DNA from: Lachnospiraceae bacterium
GTDB taxonomy: Bacteria > Bacillota_A > Clostridia > Lachnospirales > Lachnospiraceae
Reading direction: 5' to 3'
DNA: 15,517 bases
NCBI GenBank assembly: GCA_017561985.1
Contig: JAFZAZ010000018.1
Span: forward strand, 1 to 15,517
Translations under genes and position numbers: made by a program
The notes under the pieces: model-generated
The model's database searches: none
What the model was told of the DNA's origin: nothing
Seen by the model: only the letters and a program-made list of their open reading frames with translations
Part shown: positions 1-6,189 of the stretch, piece after piece
Position numbering within the stretch: the stretch's first letter is position 1
How the letters are laid out: every line of letters begins with the position of its first letter

Positions 1-610
1 AGCCGCGCGCCTTCATGACAGCGCCTGTGTCAATCGCCTGTTCGAGCGACCAGGTCGTGAGCGCGGACCAAGTGGTCATGTGGCTTCGCGCCCGGTGCAG
101 CCAGTCGGGGTCGTCGTAGACGCCGACGGCGGTCTGTGCGCCCCGCATCGCTTCCGCGCGCCGGCGAAGAAGCGGGACAAACCGCAGGACGGACGAGATC
201 AAAAGTGCAAGCTTCGGCGCGATGCGGCCGAAGAGATAAAACCGATGTTCGTCCGGGACAAGCATCCGCTCGCACCGGAACCAGAGAAGCACGGCGACCA
301 GCATTCCTCCGAGGTGCACTCCGTACAGGAGTGCCTCCTTCGTGTACGGACGGCCGCCGATAAATACGATCGGGGTCGCGCCGCCGGTGGAGAACAGCGG
401 GTTTGTCACCGCGACAAGCACCCAAAGGAGCGCAAATCCGATGAAGCGCCGCATCGAGAGATCCTTTCGTTCGGCCGTCGCGAGATACAAAGCCGCGCCG
501 GTCCACGCAGGGATCGTGATATAGGGCGACTGCGCAAACATTGCGATCAGAAGCACCGAGATGATGTAGACGAACGACACAGCAGGGTGCCGCCTGGCGG
601 TTCCGTTCAT
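1..610 (-). CDS. ecfT: ECF transporter transmembrane (T) component, 5' part
   Basis: Reading the minus strand from ATG at 610-608 gives an open frame of 203 codons that runs off the left edge without a stop. The N-terminal HP motif, hydrophobic segments at about residues 11-60, 80-110 and 130-146, a 'NPLFSTGG' motif, a 'FGRIAPK' stretch and above all a C-terminal 'WSLEQAIDTGAVMKARG' motif are typical of the EcfT/CbiQ family. The last part carries the Ala-Arg-Gly element that couples to the ATPases. In this family EcfT connects a substrate-binding S protein to a pair of ABC ATPases for vitamin or metal uptake. An AAGGAG site lies about 6 nt before the ATG and fixes the start. It is the first gene of its transcript, so the S component and ATPases may follow outside the window. 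The substrate cannot be deduced. The leader with terminator upstream suggests attenuation control. Confidence 0.9.
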   Translation of the reverse strand, partial: MNGTARRHPAVSFVYIISVLLIAMFAQSPYITIPAWTGAALYLATAERKDLSMRRFIGFALLWVLVAVTNPLFSTGGATPIVFIGGRPYTKEALLYGVHLGGMLVAVLLWFRCERMLVPDEHRFYLFGRIAPKLALLISSVLRFVPLLRRRAEAMRGAQTAVGVYDDPDWLHRARSHMTTWSALTTWSLEQAIDTGAVMKARG

Positions 611-662
611 CGATGCTCCTTCCCGCGCAAGGACCGCCTCGGGGCGGTGCATTTTGCGCAAT

Positions 663-690
663 AAAAAACTGCCCGGGCGTTGTCGGGCAG
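663..690 (-). terminator. Intrinsic terminator (attenuator) in the ecfT leader
   Basis: On the minus strand CTGCCCG (690-684) and CGGGCAG (675-669) form a 7-bp GC-rich stem with an 8-nt loop, followed by six T residues (668-663). It stands about 50 nt before the ecfT start and about 210 nt downstream of the predicted transcription start. It therefore acts inside the leader and not at a gene end, which is the layout of a transcription attenuator. A second small hairpin (CCGCC/GGCGG, near 634-647) lies between it and the ribosome binding site. Confidence 0.85.
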
Positions 691-901
691 GCAGAGAATC
701 GTGGCAATTTTCCGACGAAACAAAGCTCGCGCAAAGACGGTCTCGCGACAGAGTGCGGGACACGGAAAAAGCACGTAGCGGAAAATGATCGTTTCGTCAG
801 ATACGGGCCGGCGGTTGCTCCGGGTTCGAACCGGAATAGGGGTGGAACTCTGCTCACTCACAACGTCATGTACCATATCAAAAACAGTGTCGGATAACAC
901 T
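691..901 (-). promoter_or_regulatory. Structured ecfT leader RNA, candidate riboswitch of unidentified class
   Basis: On the minus strand a 5-bp hairpin starts the transcript (AGTGT 901-897 with ACACT 890-886). Nested helices follow: GATATGG (879-873) with CCGTATC (806-800), GTTGT (864-860) with GCAAC (818-814), and TCCGG (835-831) with CCGGA (823-819), the last closing a 7-nt TTCGAAC loop. Further on, the segment at 721-707 can pair either with GACGAAAC (798-791) or with ATTTTCCG (786-779). This is a switch-like or pseudoknotted arrangement just before the terminator. I could not match it to cobalamin, TPP, FMN, folate, preQ1, NiCo, SAM or T-box consensus elements. The pairings are seen in the sequence; the ligand-sensing role is inferred from the leader length, the terminator and the downstream transporter. 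Confidence 0.55.
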
Positions 902-907
902 AAAATG

Positions 908-936
908 AGTATAGCATGAATTGCACGCTGTTGCAA
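908..936 (-). promoter_or_regulatory. Promoter of ecfT
   Basis: On the minus strand a -35 box TTGCAA (936-931) and a -10 box TATACT (913-908) are separated by exactly 17 nt. Transcription should start near 901, giving a leader of about 290 nt before the ecfT ATG. Confidence 0.8.
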
Positions 937-951
937 TACGCGAAACGGCTT

Positions 952-979
952 GGCGAACGGGAAAGACGCATCGTTCGCC
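952..979. repeat. Inverted repeat upstream of the ecfT promoter; rest of 937-1114 without a gene
   Basis: GGCGAACG (952-959) and CGTTCGCC (972-979) are perfect 8-bp arms around a 12-nt centre. There is no T-tract on either side, so it is not an obvious terminator. It lies just upstream of the ecfT -35 box and could be a regulator site. The rest of the gap to 1114 has three CCCGAAA-type short direct repeats (starting near 978, 996 and 1008) and no credible coding frame on either strand. Confidence 0.4.
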
Positions 980-1114
980 CGAAAAGTCAAAAACCCCCGA
1001 AAAATGCCCCGAAAGCCCCTGTTTTACGGCAGTTTCCCGAGGATATCCGTCTGACCGACACAAGCGACAAAAACAACCGCGGAATGCCTGGAAAATTTCG
1101 GTGCTTTTTGTGGG

Positions 1115-1144
1115 TTGACATAGGACAACTCGCGATGCTACAAT
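1115..1144 (+). promoter_or_regulatory. Promoter of the ABC transporter operon
   Basis: A consensus -35 TTGACA (1115-1120) and a -10 TACAAT (1139-1144) are separated by 18 nt. The predicted start near 1151 is immediately 5' of the riboswitch aptamer, which supports the assignment. Confidence 0.85.
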
Positions 1145-1154
1145 GAATTCGAAC

Positions 1155-1251
1155 CCATGGGGGAGTAGCAAGCCGACGTCCACCGCGTCGAGCAGCAAGT
1201 CAACATCCTGGCGTATAACGCCTGGCTTGTTTTAAATTGCGAGACTCATGT
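1155..1251 (+). promoter_or_regulatory. yybP-ykoY family (manganese) riboswitch aptamer
   Basis: The 5' strand carries GGGGAGTAGC (1160-1169) and the 3' strand GCGAGAC (1239-1245). These are the two conserved internal-loop strands of the yybP-ykoY family, which is established as a Mn2+ sensor. They are closed by a P1 helix (CATG 1156-1159 with CATG 1247-1250). Between them lie a GACG/CGTC arm (near 1175-1189) and a second arm in which GCAAG (near 1194-1198) pairs with CTTG (near 1226-1229) around a GGCG-TATA-CGCC-like hairpin. The element begins a few nt after the predicted transcription start. Family assignment is from memory of the consensus; a covariance-model search would settle it. Confidence 0.78.
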
Positions 1252-1298
1252 ATGCTTAGCCATACGTGTAGTCTGCCCTTTCAGAAGAAGAGTAATCG

Positions 1299-1343
1299 GC
1301 GACCGAAGATGGCGAAAGCATCATCCGGTCGCTTTTGCGTTTT
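1299..1343 (+). terminator. Intrinsic terminator / expression platform before the ABC genes
   Basis: GCGACCG (1299-1305) pairs with CGGTCGC (1326-1332). An inner GAT(G)GC-GAAA-GCATC stem-loop extends the hairpin, and a T-rich run TTTTGCGTTTT (1333-1343) follows. It sits between the yybP-ykoY aptamer and the ABC ATPase start, as expected for the regulated terminator of a riboswitch. In this family metal binding usually favours read-through. Confidence 0.75.
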
Positions 1344-1386
1344 CATGCGGAGCGAACCGACGCCATGTGAAAGGAGTATTTGGAAA

Positions 1387-2088
1387 ATGAGCTTTGTAGA
1401 AATCAAAAACGTGAAAAAAAGCTACGGCGAAGGCGAGGCGCGGCAGATCGTGCTCGCGGGAGTGGACCTCTGCGTGGAGAAAGGGGAGCTGTGCGTGCTC
1501 TTAGGGCCTTCCGGCAGCGGCAAATCAACGCTTCTCAACATCATCGGCGGCATCGACAACGCCGACGAGGGTTATGTGATGATTGACGGTGAGAAGACCG
1601 CCGACATGAACGAAAAGAGGCTGACGCAGTACCGCAGAGACCATCTCGGCTATGTGTTCCAGCTCTACAATCTGATCCCGAACCTGACGGTCCGCGAGAA
1701 CATCGAGGTCGGTGCGTACCTGAGCAAAAAGCCGCTCGACGTCGACGAGCTTCTGAAGACGCTCGGTCTGTACGAGCATCGCCACAAGCTTCCGACGCAG
1801 CTCTCGGGCGGACAGCAGCAGCGCACGGCGATCGGCCGCGCGGTCATCAAAAACCCCGACATTTTGCTCTGTGACGAACCGACAGGCGCGCTTGATTACA
1901 ACACTTCGAAAGAGATCCTTGCGCTTCTGGAGCGCATCAATCAGGAGTACGGCAACACGATCATCATGGTGACGCACAACGACGCGCTGAAAAACATGGC
2001 CGACCGTGTGGTCAAGCTCCGCGACGGCAAGGTGAGCCGCAACTATCTCAACGAAAACAAACTTCCGATCAGCGAGATCGAGTGGTAA
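1387..2088 (+). CDS. ABC transporter ATP-binding protein, MacB/LolD type
   Basis: The 233-residue protein is a complete ABC ATPase. It has Walker [10 protein letters not shown] (40-48), Q-loop Gln92, signature LSGGQQQR (139-146), Walker B ILLCDE (159-164), the D-loop region 'PTGALD' and switch His197. The closest family is the MacB/LolD/YknY group that works with FtsX-type permeases. These export or extract lipids, peptides or drugs by mechanotransmission instead of classic import. An AAGGAG site (1371-1376) lies 10 nt before the chosen ATG. The frame is open back to 1237, but that stretch is the riboswitch and terminator and would give a non-family N-terminus. The permease starts 13 nt after the stop, so the two are one operon. 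Leader elements suggest Mn2+-responsive attenuation. Substrate unknown. Confidence 0.95.
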   Translation: MSFVEIKNVKKSYGEGEARQIVLAGVDLCVEKGELCVLLGPSGSGKSTLLNIIGGIDNADEGYVMIDGEKTADMNEKRLTQYRRDHLGYVFQLYNLIPNLTVRENIEVGAYLSKKPLDVDELLKTLGLYEHRHKLPTQLSGGQQQRTAIGRAVIKNPDILLCDEPTGALDYNTSKEILALLERINQEYGNTIIMVTHNDALKNMADRVVKLRDGKVSRNYLNENKLPISEIEW

Positions 2089-2101
2089 GGGGGGCGCAGC
2101 C

Positions 2102-4411
2102 ATGAGAAATCCCATGAACCGCAGGCTGCCCCGCGAGCTTAAGGCGGACTTCGGAAAATATCTTGTCATTTTCCTCTTTATCGCCATGGTCGTGTCCGTC
2201 GTCTCGGGCTTTCTGGTCGCGAACGACGGCATTGCGAAGGCATACAAAAGGAATCTGGCGAACAACAACCTGGAAGACGGACACATGACGTTCAACGTGC
2301 GCCCGGAGGACAGCTTCCTCGAGGCGGTGGCGAAGAAGGCCGGCGCGACGATGTACCGCGCGGATTTTTTTGAGGAGAAGTGCGGCGAGGCGACGCTCCG
2401 TGTGTACCGCGACAGTGAAGTGAACATTCCGGAAGAGGTGGAAGGACGGCTTCCGCAGGCGGAGGGCGAGATTGCGCTCGACAGTCTGCACTCGGCGAAA
2501 GACGGCATAAAAGTCGGCGACCGCATCACGGTCGGCGGAAAGGAACTGACTGTCACGGGGCGCGTGGCTCTGCCGAATTACAGCGCTCTTTTCAAGGACA
2601 ACGCGGACCTGATGTTCGACTGTGAGACATTTGGCGTAGGCATCATGACGGCGGAAGGATTTGACGCGTACGACTCCGACCATGCGACTGTCAGTTACGC
2701 ATGGCGGTACGCGGTAAAGCCCGAGACGGACAAGGAAAAGCAGGCGGCGACGGAAGTCCTGCTGACGGCGCTTCGCGAGGAGCTTGTCGCGGCCAATATG
2801 GACATCGTGATCCGTGCGATGTCCGGCGAGAGCGGCCTCACGATGCTCGAGGCGACAGACCTGCTGCCGGAGTATGAGAACAAGAGCATTCAGTTTGCGG
2901 GCGAGGATATGAACGGCGACGAGGCTGCCATGGTCGTGTTTTTGTACATCGTCGTCGCGGTGCTCGCATTTATCGTGGCGGTCACGACGATCAACACGCT
3001 CTCGAAGGAGGCGGCGGTCATCGGAACGCTGCGCGCTTCGGGCTACACCAGAGGCGAGATGGTGCGCCACTACATGACGCTGCCGCTGTTGTCGTTCCTG
3101 GCGGGAATGCTGGTCGGAAACATCCTCGGCTACACGGCGCTTCGCGACTTCATGGTCAGCATTTACAACGAGATGTACTCGCTCGGCAAGGTCGAGACAT
3201 TCTGGAATAAAAAGGCGTTCGTCACGACAACGCTTTGGCCCACGATCATCATGATCGGCATCAACGCGGTCATCCTGATCTGGAAAATGCGGATCGGCCC
3301 GCTGCAGTTTTTGCGCCGCGAGATCTCCGGCCGCAAGAAGAAGCGCGCTCTCAGGCTGTCGCGCAGCATTCCCTTCTCGTGGAGATTCCGCATCCGCATT
3401 CTGCTCCAGAACCTGCCCAACTACATTACCATGACGGTGGGCGTTGTGCTGGCCGGCGCGATCATCATTTTCGGACTGATGTTCCAGCCGCTGCTTCAGG
3501 AAGTCGCAAAACGAATCGACGACACGAGCATCAGCCGCTATCAGTACATTCTGAAGACGCCCGAGGAAGCGGGCGAGGGCGCCGAGAAGTTCGCGATCGC
3601 GACGCTCGAGACGACCAAAAAGGACTACAAGACAGACGAGGTTTCCGTGTACGGAATCGCTCCGGACAGCAAATATGTGAAGCAGGTGATCCCCGCGGGC
3701 AAAGCGCTGCTCTCGAACGGTTTCATGGACAAATACAGCGTCTCCGTGGGCGACACCGTGAGCCTCTACGACAAATACGCGGACAGGAACTACGAGTTCG
3801 TGGTCGCCGGCGAATACCCTTACGAGGCGTCCCTCGCGGTCTTCGTCAACACGGACGAGTTCAACACGATGTTCGACAAGACGCCCGACTACTACAGCGG
3901 TTATTTTGCGAACCGTGAGCTTACGGAGCTCACCGCGTCGAACATCTACATGACGCTCGACAGCGAGACCTTCGGCAGCTTTGCGGACCAGCTCTGGAAG
4001 TCCTTCGCGGACTTCATGGAGCCCGTAAAATGGTTCGGCATTCTGATGTTCGTCCTGATGGTCTACCTCCTTGCGAAGCAGATCATCGAGCGCAACTCGG
4101 TGAGCATCTCCATGACGAAGATCCTCGGCTTCACCGGCGGCGAGATCGGCGGCCTTTACATCGTCTCGACGTCCCTTGTGGTCATCGCAAGCCTCCTGCT
4201 GGCAGTGCCGATCGTCGACTGGCTCATGCATCTGATCTTCAAGAACTACCTGTACCAGCGCATGAGCGGTTACCTCCCGTACTGCATCAGCGCGGACTGC
4301 TATTGGAAAATGATATTGCTCGGCATCGCGAGTTACTTAGCTGTCGCTGCTTTGCAGCTGTGGAAGATTCGTAAGATCCCTAAGAGTGACGCCTTGAAGA
4401 CTCTTGAGTAA
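2102..4411 (+). CDS. ABC transporter permease, two-half FtsX family
   Basis: 769 residues. A first membrane helix (about 20-41) is followed by a long extracytoplasmic domain (about 45-270). Then comes an FtsX-type core of three helices (about 275-300, 325-350, 375-395) with the characteristic 'IGTLRASGYTRGEM' coupling segment near 307-320. The plan repeats in the second half: a helix at about 441-461, a second outer domain, and three C-terminal helices with 'MTKILGFTGGEIGG' as the matching coupling segment. This is the type seen in Gram-positive MacB-like exporters. The start has a GGGGGG-rich site (2089-2094) 7 nt upstream. It should form a complex with the ATPase encoded just before it. There is no cargo gene next to it, so the substrate is not identifiable. 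The 3' end is followed by a terminator. Confidence 0.93.
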   Translation: MRNPMNRRLPRELKADFGKYLVIFLFIAMVVSVVSGFLVANDGIAKAYKRNLANNNLEDGHMTFNVRPEDSFLEAVAKKAGATMYRADFFEEKCGEATLRVYRDSEVNIPEEVEGRLPQAEGEIALDSLHSAKDGIKVGDRITVGGKELTVTGRVALPNYSALFKDNADLMFDCETFGVGIMTAEGFDAYDSDHATVSYAWRYAVKPETDKEKQAATEVLLTALREELVAANMDIVIRAMSGESGLTMLEATDLLPEYENKSIQFAGEDMNGDEAAMVVFLYIVVAVLAFIVAVTTINTLSKEAAVIGTLRASGYTRGEMVRHYMTLPLLSFLAGMLVGNILGYTALRDFMVSIYNEMYSLGKVETFWNKKAFVTTTLWPTIIMIGINAVILIWKMRIGPLQFLRREISGRKKKRALRLSRSIPFSWRFRIRILLQNLPNYITMTVGVVLAGAIIIFGLMFQPLLQEVAKRIDDTSISRYQYILKTPEEAGEGAEKFAIATLETTKKDYKTDEVSVYGIAPDSKYVKQVIPAGKALLSNGFMDKYSVSVGDTVSLYDKYADRNYEFVVAGEYPYEASLAVFVNTDEFNTMFDKTPDYYSGYFANRELTELTASNIYMTLDSETFGSFADQLWKSFADFMEPVKWFGILMFVLMVYLLAKQIIERNSVSISMTKILGFTGGEIGGLYIVSTSLVVIASLLLAVPIVDWLMHLIFKNYLYQRMSGYLPYCISADCYWKMILLGIASYLAVAALQLWKIRKIPKSDALKTLE

Positions 4412-4458
4412 GGCTATGCGGATCGCCGCAGAAGGCACAGTATAATATTTCAAACAAA

Positions 4459-4486
4459 AAGCACCCTCTGACGAAGGTGCTTTTTT
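4459..4486. terminator. Bidirectional intrinsic terminator between convergent genes
   Basis: AAAAAGCACC and GGTGCTTTTTT flank a short loop: the stem arms are at 4461-4465 and 4476-4480, with A-run and T-run extensions. Read on the plus strand it ends the ABC operon (stop at 4411). Read on the minus strand it ends the XRE regulator gene (stop at 4509). Confidence 0.9.
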
Positions 4487-4508
4487 CATGCGCTGTTTTC
4501 GAGTCGCC

Positions 4509-4739
4509 CTACTTCACCGTGGTCGGCGGAGTCGCATCGCCGTCCGGCTCGTACAGGAGGATGTCCTGCACGCGGCAGTTGAGCATTTTGTAAAGGCTCT
4601 CAATGGTGGCCGTCGTAATCGGCCTGTTGTGCTTCAGCCGGTCGAGGAGACTGCGGCTGAGGTCGTAGTAGGTGACAAGGTAATAGGTGGTTATATTCCT
4701 TTTCTTCAATGTTTCAAAGAACGGTTTGTATGTGATCAT
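4509..4739 (-). CDS. Small XRE/Cro-CI-type helix-turn-helix regulator
   Basis: A 76-residue protein. The first 62 residues fit the short Cro/CI-like HTH fold (HTH_26 or YozG-like): an N-terminal helix 'YKPFFETLKKRNI', the HTH core 'TTYYLVTYYDLSRSLLDRLKHN' region at about 17-38, then 'TTATIESLYKMLNCRVQDIL', the usual end helix of these domains. The last 13 residues (EPDGDATPPTTVK) look disordered. There is no ligand or effector domain. The start at 4739 has a GAGGT-like site about 9 nt upstream. It is divergent from the SPFH/TIR operon and its promoter shares a -35 palindrome with that operon, so autoregulation plus control of the operon is the simplest inference. It is convergent with the ABC operon and shares its terminator. 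Confidence 0.88.
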   Translation of the reverse strand: MITYKPFFETLKKRNITTYYLVTYYDLSRSLLDRLKHNRPITTATIESLYKMLNCRVQDILLYEPDGDATPPTTVK

Positions 4740-4822
4740 AGCGGCAATACCTCGTAAAAATGTACAAAAAATCTGTCAAAAAAGTGCCTGAAAAACGAGA
4801 GACAAAACTGTTTCTACAAAAA

Positions 4823-4851
4823 ATACTAACCGATGGTCGATTGATTGACAA
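4823..4851 (-). promoter_or_regulatory. Promoter of the XRE regulator gene
   Basis: On the minus strand a -35 TTGTCA (4851-4846) and a -10 TAGTAT (4828-4823) are separated by 17 nt. The start near 4816 would give a leader of about 75 nt. The -35 box overlaps the -35 box of the divergent operon promoter. Confidence 0.6.
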
Positions 4852-4873
4852 TTGTCGATATATCGAGCATATT
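4845..4873 (+). promoter_or_regulatory. Promoter of the SPFH/membrane/TIR operon
   Basis: A consensus -35 TTGACA (4845-4850) and a weaker -10 CATATT (4868-4873) with a 17-nt spacer. The leader to the SPFH start is about 80 nt. The good -35 with a weak -10 fits a regulated promoter. Confidence 0.6.
4847..4866. promoter_or_regulatory. Candidate operator: two overlapping palindromes in the divergent promoter
   Basis: GACAATTGTC (4847-4856) and TCGATATATCGA (4855-4866) are perfect palindromes that share two bases. They cover the -35 boxes of both divergent promoters and most of the spacer of the plus-strand promoter. A dimer of the adjacent XRE protein bound here could repress both directions. 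Palindromes are directly visible; binding is inferred. Confidence 0.5.
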
Positions 4874-4898
4874 GAAATTGTGAACAGATTGTGTTTTG

Positions 4899-4920
4899 CG
4901 CCCTCTTGCGAGGGCGTTTT
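4899..4920 (+). promoter_or_regulatory. GC-rich hairpin in the SPFH leader (weak attenuator?)
   Basis: CGCCCTC (4899-4905) and GAGGGCG (4910-4916) form a 7-bp stem with a TTGC loop, followed by only four T residues. It is 38 nt before the SPFH start. It could be a weak attenuator or an mRNA-stabilising 5' hairpin. Confidence 0.4.
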
Positions 4921-4958
4921 CGGGCACAAGAGGACATAAAAACAAAGGAGATTGTCTT

Positions 4959-6167
4959 ATGGCGAAGATTGCAAGCGTTATCGCGTATGAAGGTGACAAC
5001 CGTACATTTGTATGGAAGTACGGTACCTACAAAGATGGAGATGTATACCGCGTAAAACCGGAAGCAGAAGATTTCAATGCACTGACACAGTTGATCGTTC
5101 ATGAAAGCCAGGAGGCAGTCTTCTTCATGAACGGTCAGGCTCTGGACCTGTTCGGACCCGGGCGGCATACTCTGGAGACGCAGAATATACCGCTGATCGG
5201 AAGGCTTTTGAGAAGAACGGTAGGAGATGACCGATCCCCGTTCCACTGTGAAGTATATTATGTCAACAAGACTGTTCAGATGGCGGTCAAGTGGGGTACC
5301 GACAGCAAGGTTGAGTACACGGACCCGATCTACGGATTCCCGATTTCCCTTGGGGCTTCGGGTGAGATGTCGCTTCGCGCGCAGGACAGCCGGAAGCTTC
5401 TGCTGAAGCTTGTAGGTACGGAGCTTATGCTCGATCAGCAGAAACTAGTCTCGTATTTCCGTGCTTTTTTGATGACGCGTGTTAAGACGTATATCCCGCA
5501 GGTAATCCGCGCCAAAGCAATCAACGTTTTTGATATCGATGCGAATCTTTCGGACTTCTCGGAGGATCTTCGCAAGCTGCTGATTCCGGATTTTGAGGAG
5601 TACGGAATCGCATTGGAGCGCTTCCTGGTGACAAATGTAGCGAAGCCGGATGGTGACAGACAGTACGACAAGTTCAAGGAGCTTCATTATCGCCAATATA
5701 CCGAGGTTGCGGAGGCGAAGCTTCGTCAGCAGACCTCGATCATTGAGGCGCAGACTGAGGCACAGAAGCTTGTGATTGATTCGCAGGCGCAGGCGCAGAA
5801 GCGTGCGCAGGAAGGGTATTCCTATGCTCAGGAGCGCGGCTTTGATGTTGCTGAGAAGATTGCGCAAAATGAGGCGGTTGGTCAGTTTACCAGCATGGGC
5901 GTCGGACTCGGTACAATGGCAGGTGTCGGCGGTACGATCGGCGGCGTAGTCGGAGGAGCGGTTGGAACAGCCTTCCAGTCGGCGGGAGGAACCACGACCA
6001 ACCCGGTGGGCGTCGGAGCGGTTGCAGCTCCGGGGGCAGCGGGTGCAGCTGACGACATGGCGGCGTTCAAAGCGAAACTTGATAAGTTGACGATGATGAA
6101 GGAAGCGGGCATTTTGTCCGACGAAGAGCTTGCGGCGATGAAGGCAAAGCTGCTTTCGGAAATCTGA
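4959..6167 (+). CDS. SPFH/band-7 protein with C-terminal SHOCT domain (YdjI-like)
   Basis: 402 residues. Residues about 25-235 form an SPFH (band-7) domain of the subgroup often labelled 'virion core protein' or YdjI-like. A helical Ala/Gln/Glu-rich coiled-coil stretch follows (about 240-305), then a Gly/Ala-rich linker (about 314-363) and a C-terminal SHOCT motif (about 367-400, 'KLDKLTMMKEAGILSDEE'). No N-terminal membrane helix is seen, so membrane contact would be through the SPFH part or partners. SPFH proteins oligomerise at membranes and organise microdomains. Bacillus YdjI recruits partners in an envelope-stress response. An AAAGGAG site (4944-4950) is 8 nt before the ATG; the frame is open back to 4896, but that part is the leader hairpin. 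It is the first gene of a three-gene operon. Confidence 0.9.
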   Translation: MAKIASVIAYEGDNRTFVWKYGTYKDGDVYRVKPEAEDFNALTQLIVHESQEAVFFMNGQALDLFGPGRHTLETQNIPLIGRLLRRTVGDDRSPFHCEVYYVNKTVQMAVKWGTDSKVEYTDPIYGFPISLGASGEMSLRAQDSRKLLLKLVGTELMLDQQKLVSYFRAFLMTRVKTYIPQVIRAKAINVFDIDANLSDFSEDLRKLLIPDFEEYGIALERFLVTNVAKPDGDRQYDKFKELHYRQYTEVAEAKLRQQTSIIEAQTEAQKLVIDSQAQAQKRAQEGYSYAQERGFDVAEKIAQNEAVGQFTSMGVGLGTMAGVGGTIGGVVGGAVGTAFQSAGGTTTNPVGVGAVAAPGAAGAADDMAAFKAKLDKLTMMKEAGILSDEELAAMKAKLLSEI

Positions 6168-6189
6168 GACACCGGAGGAGGATAACACA

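Noticed and set aside
814..864. tRNA-like T-arm (TCCGG, TTCGAAC loop, CCGGA) on the minus strand
   Set aside because: No D-arm, anticodon arm or complementary 7-bp acceptor stem could be placed around it. The helices nest as part of the ecfT leader instead.
663..901. Cobalamin riboswitch or T-box as identity of the ecfT leader
   Set aside because: The conserved cobalamin elements (the GCTGCC-CCGC and GCCACTG segments and the B12-box) and the T-box AGGGTGG-ACC element are absent.
1237..1386. 50-residue upstream extension of the ABC ATPase
   Set aside because: This stretch is the 3' part of the riboswitch and the terminator. The family N-terminus and the AAGGAG site both point to ATG 1387.
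1525..2556. 343-codon open frame on the minus strand
   Set aside because: It lies opposite the ABC ATPase and the permease start, which have unmistakable family motifs. It has no protein family features of its own.
2069..4231. 720-codon open frame on the minus strand
   Set aside because: It is antisense to the FtsX permease, has an Arg/His/Asp-rich composition typical of a GC-skewed shadow frame, and has no recognisable domain.
4440..4446. TATAAT-like -10 box after the permease stop
   Set aside because: There is no -35 box at a suitable distance, and the bidirectional terminator follows at once with no gene on that strand.
4774..4779. TTGACA on the minus strand as -35 of the XRE gene
   Set aside because: It is so close to the ATG at 4739 that the start site would fall past the ribosome binding site, and no good -10 lies at 16-18 nt. 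The TTGTCA/TAGTAT pair further upstream fits better.
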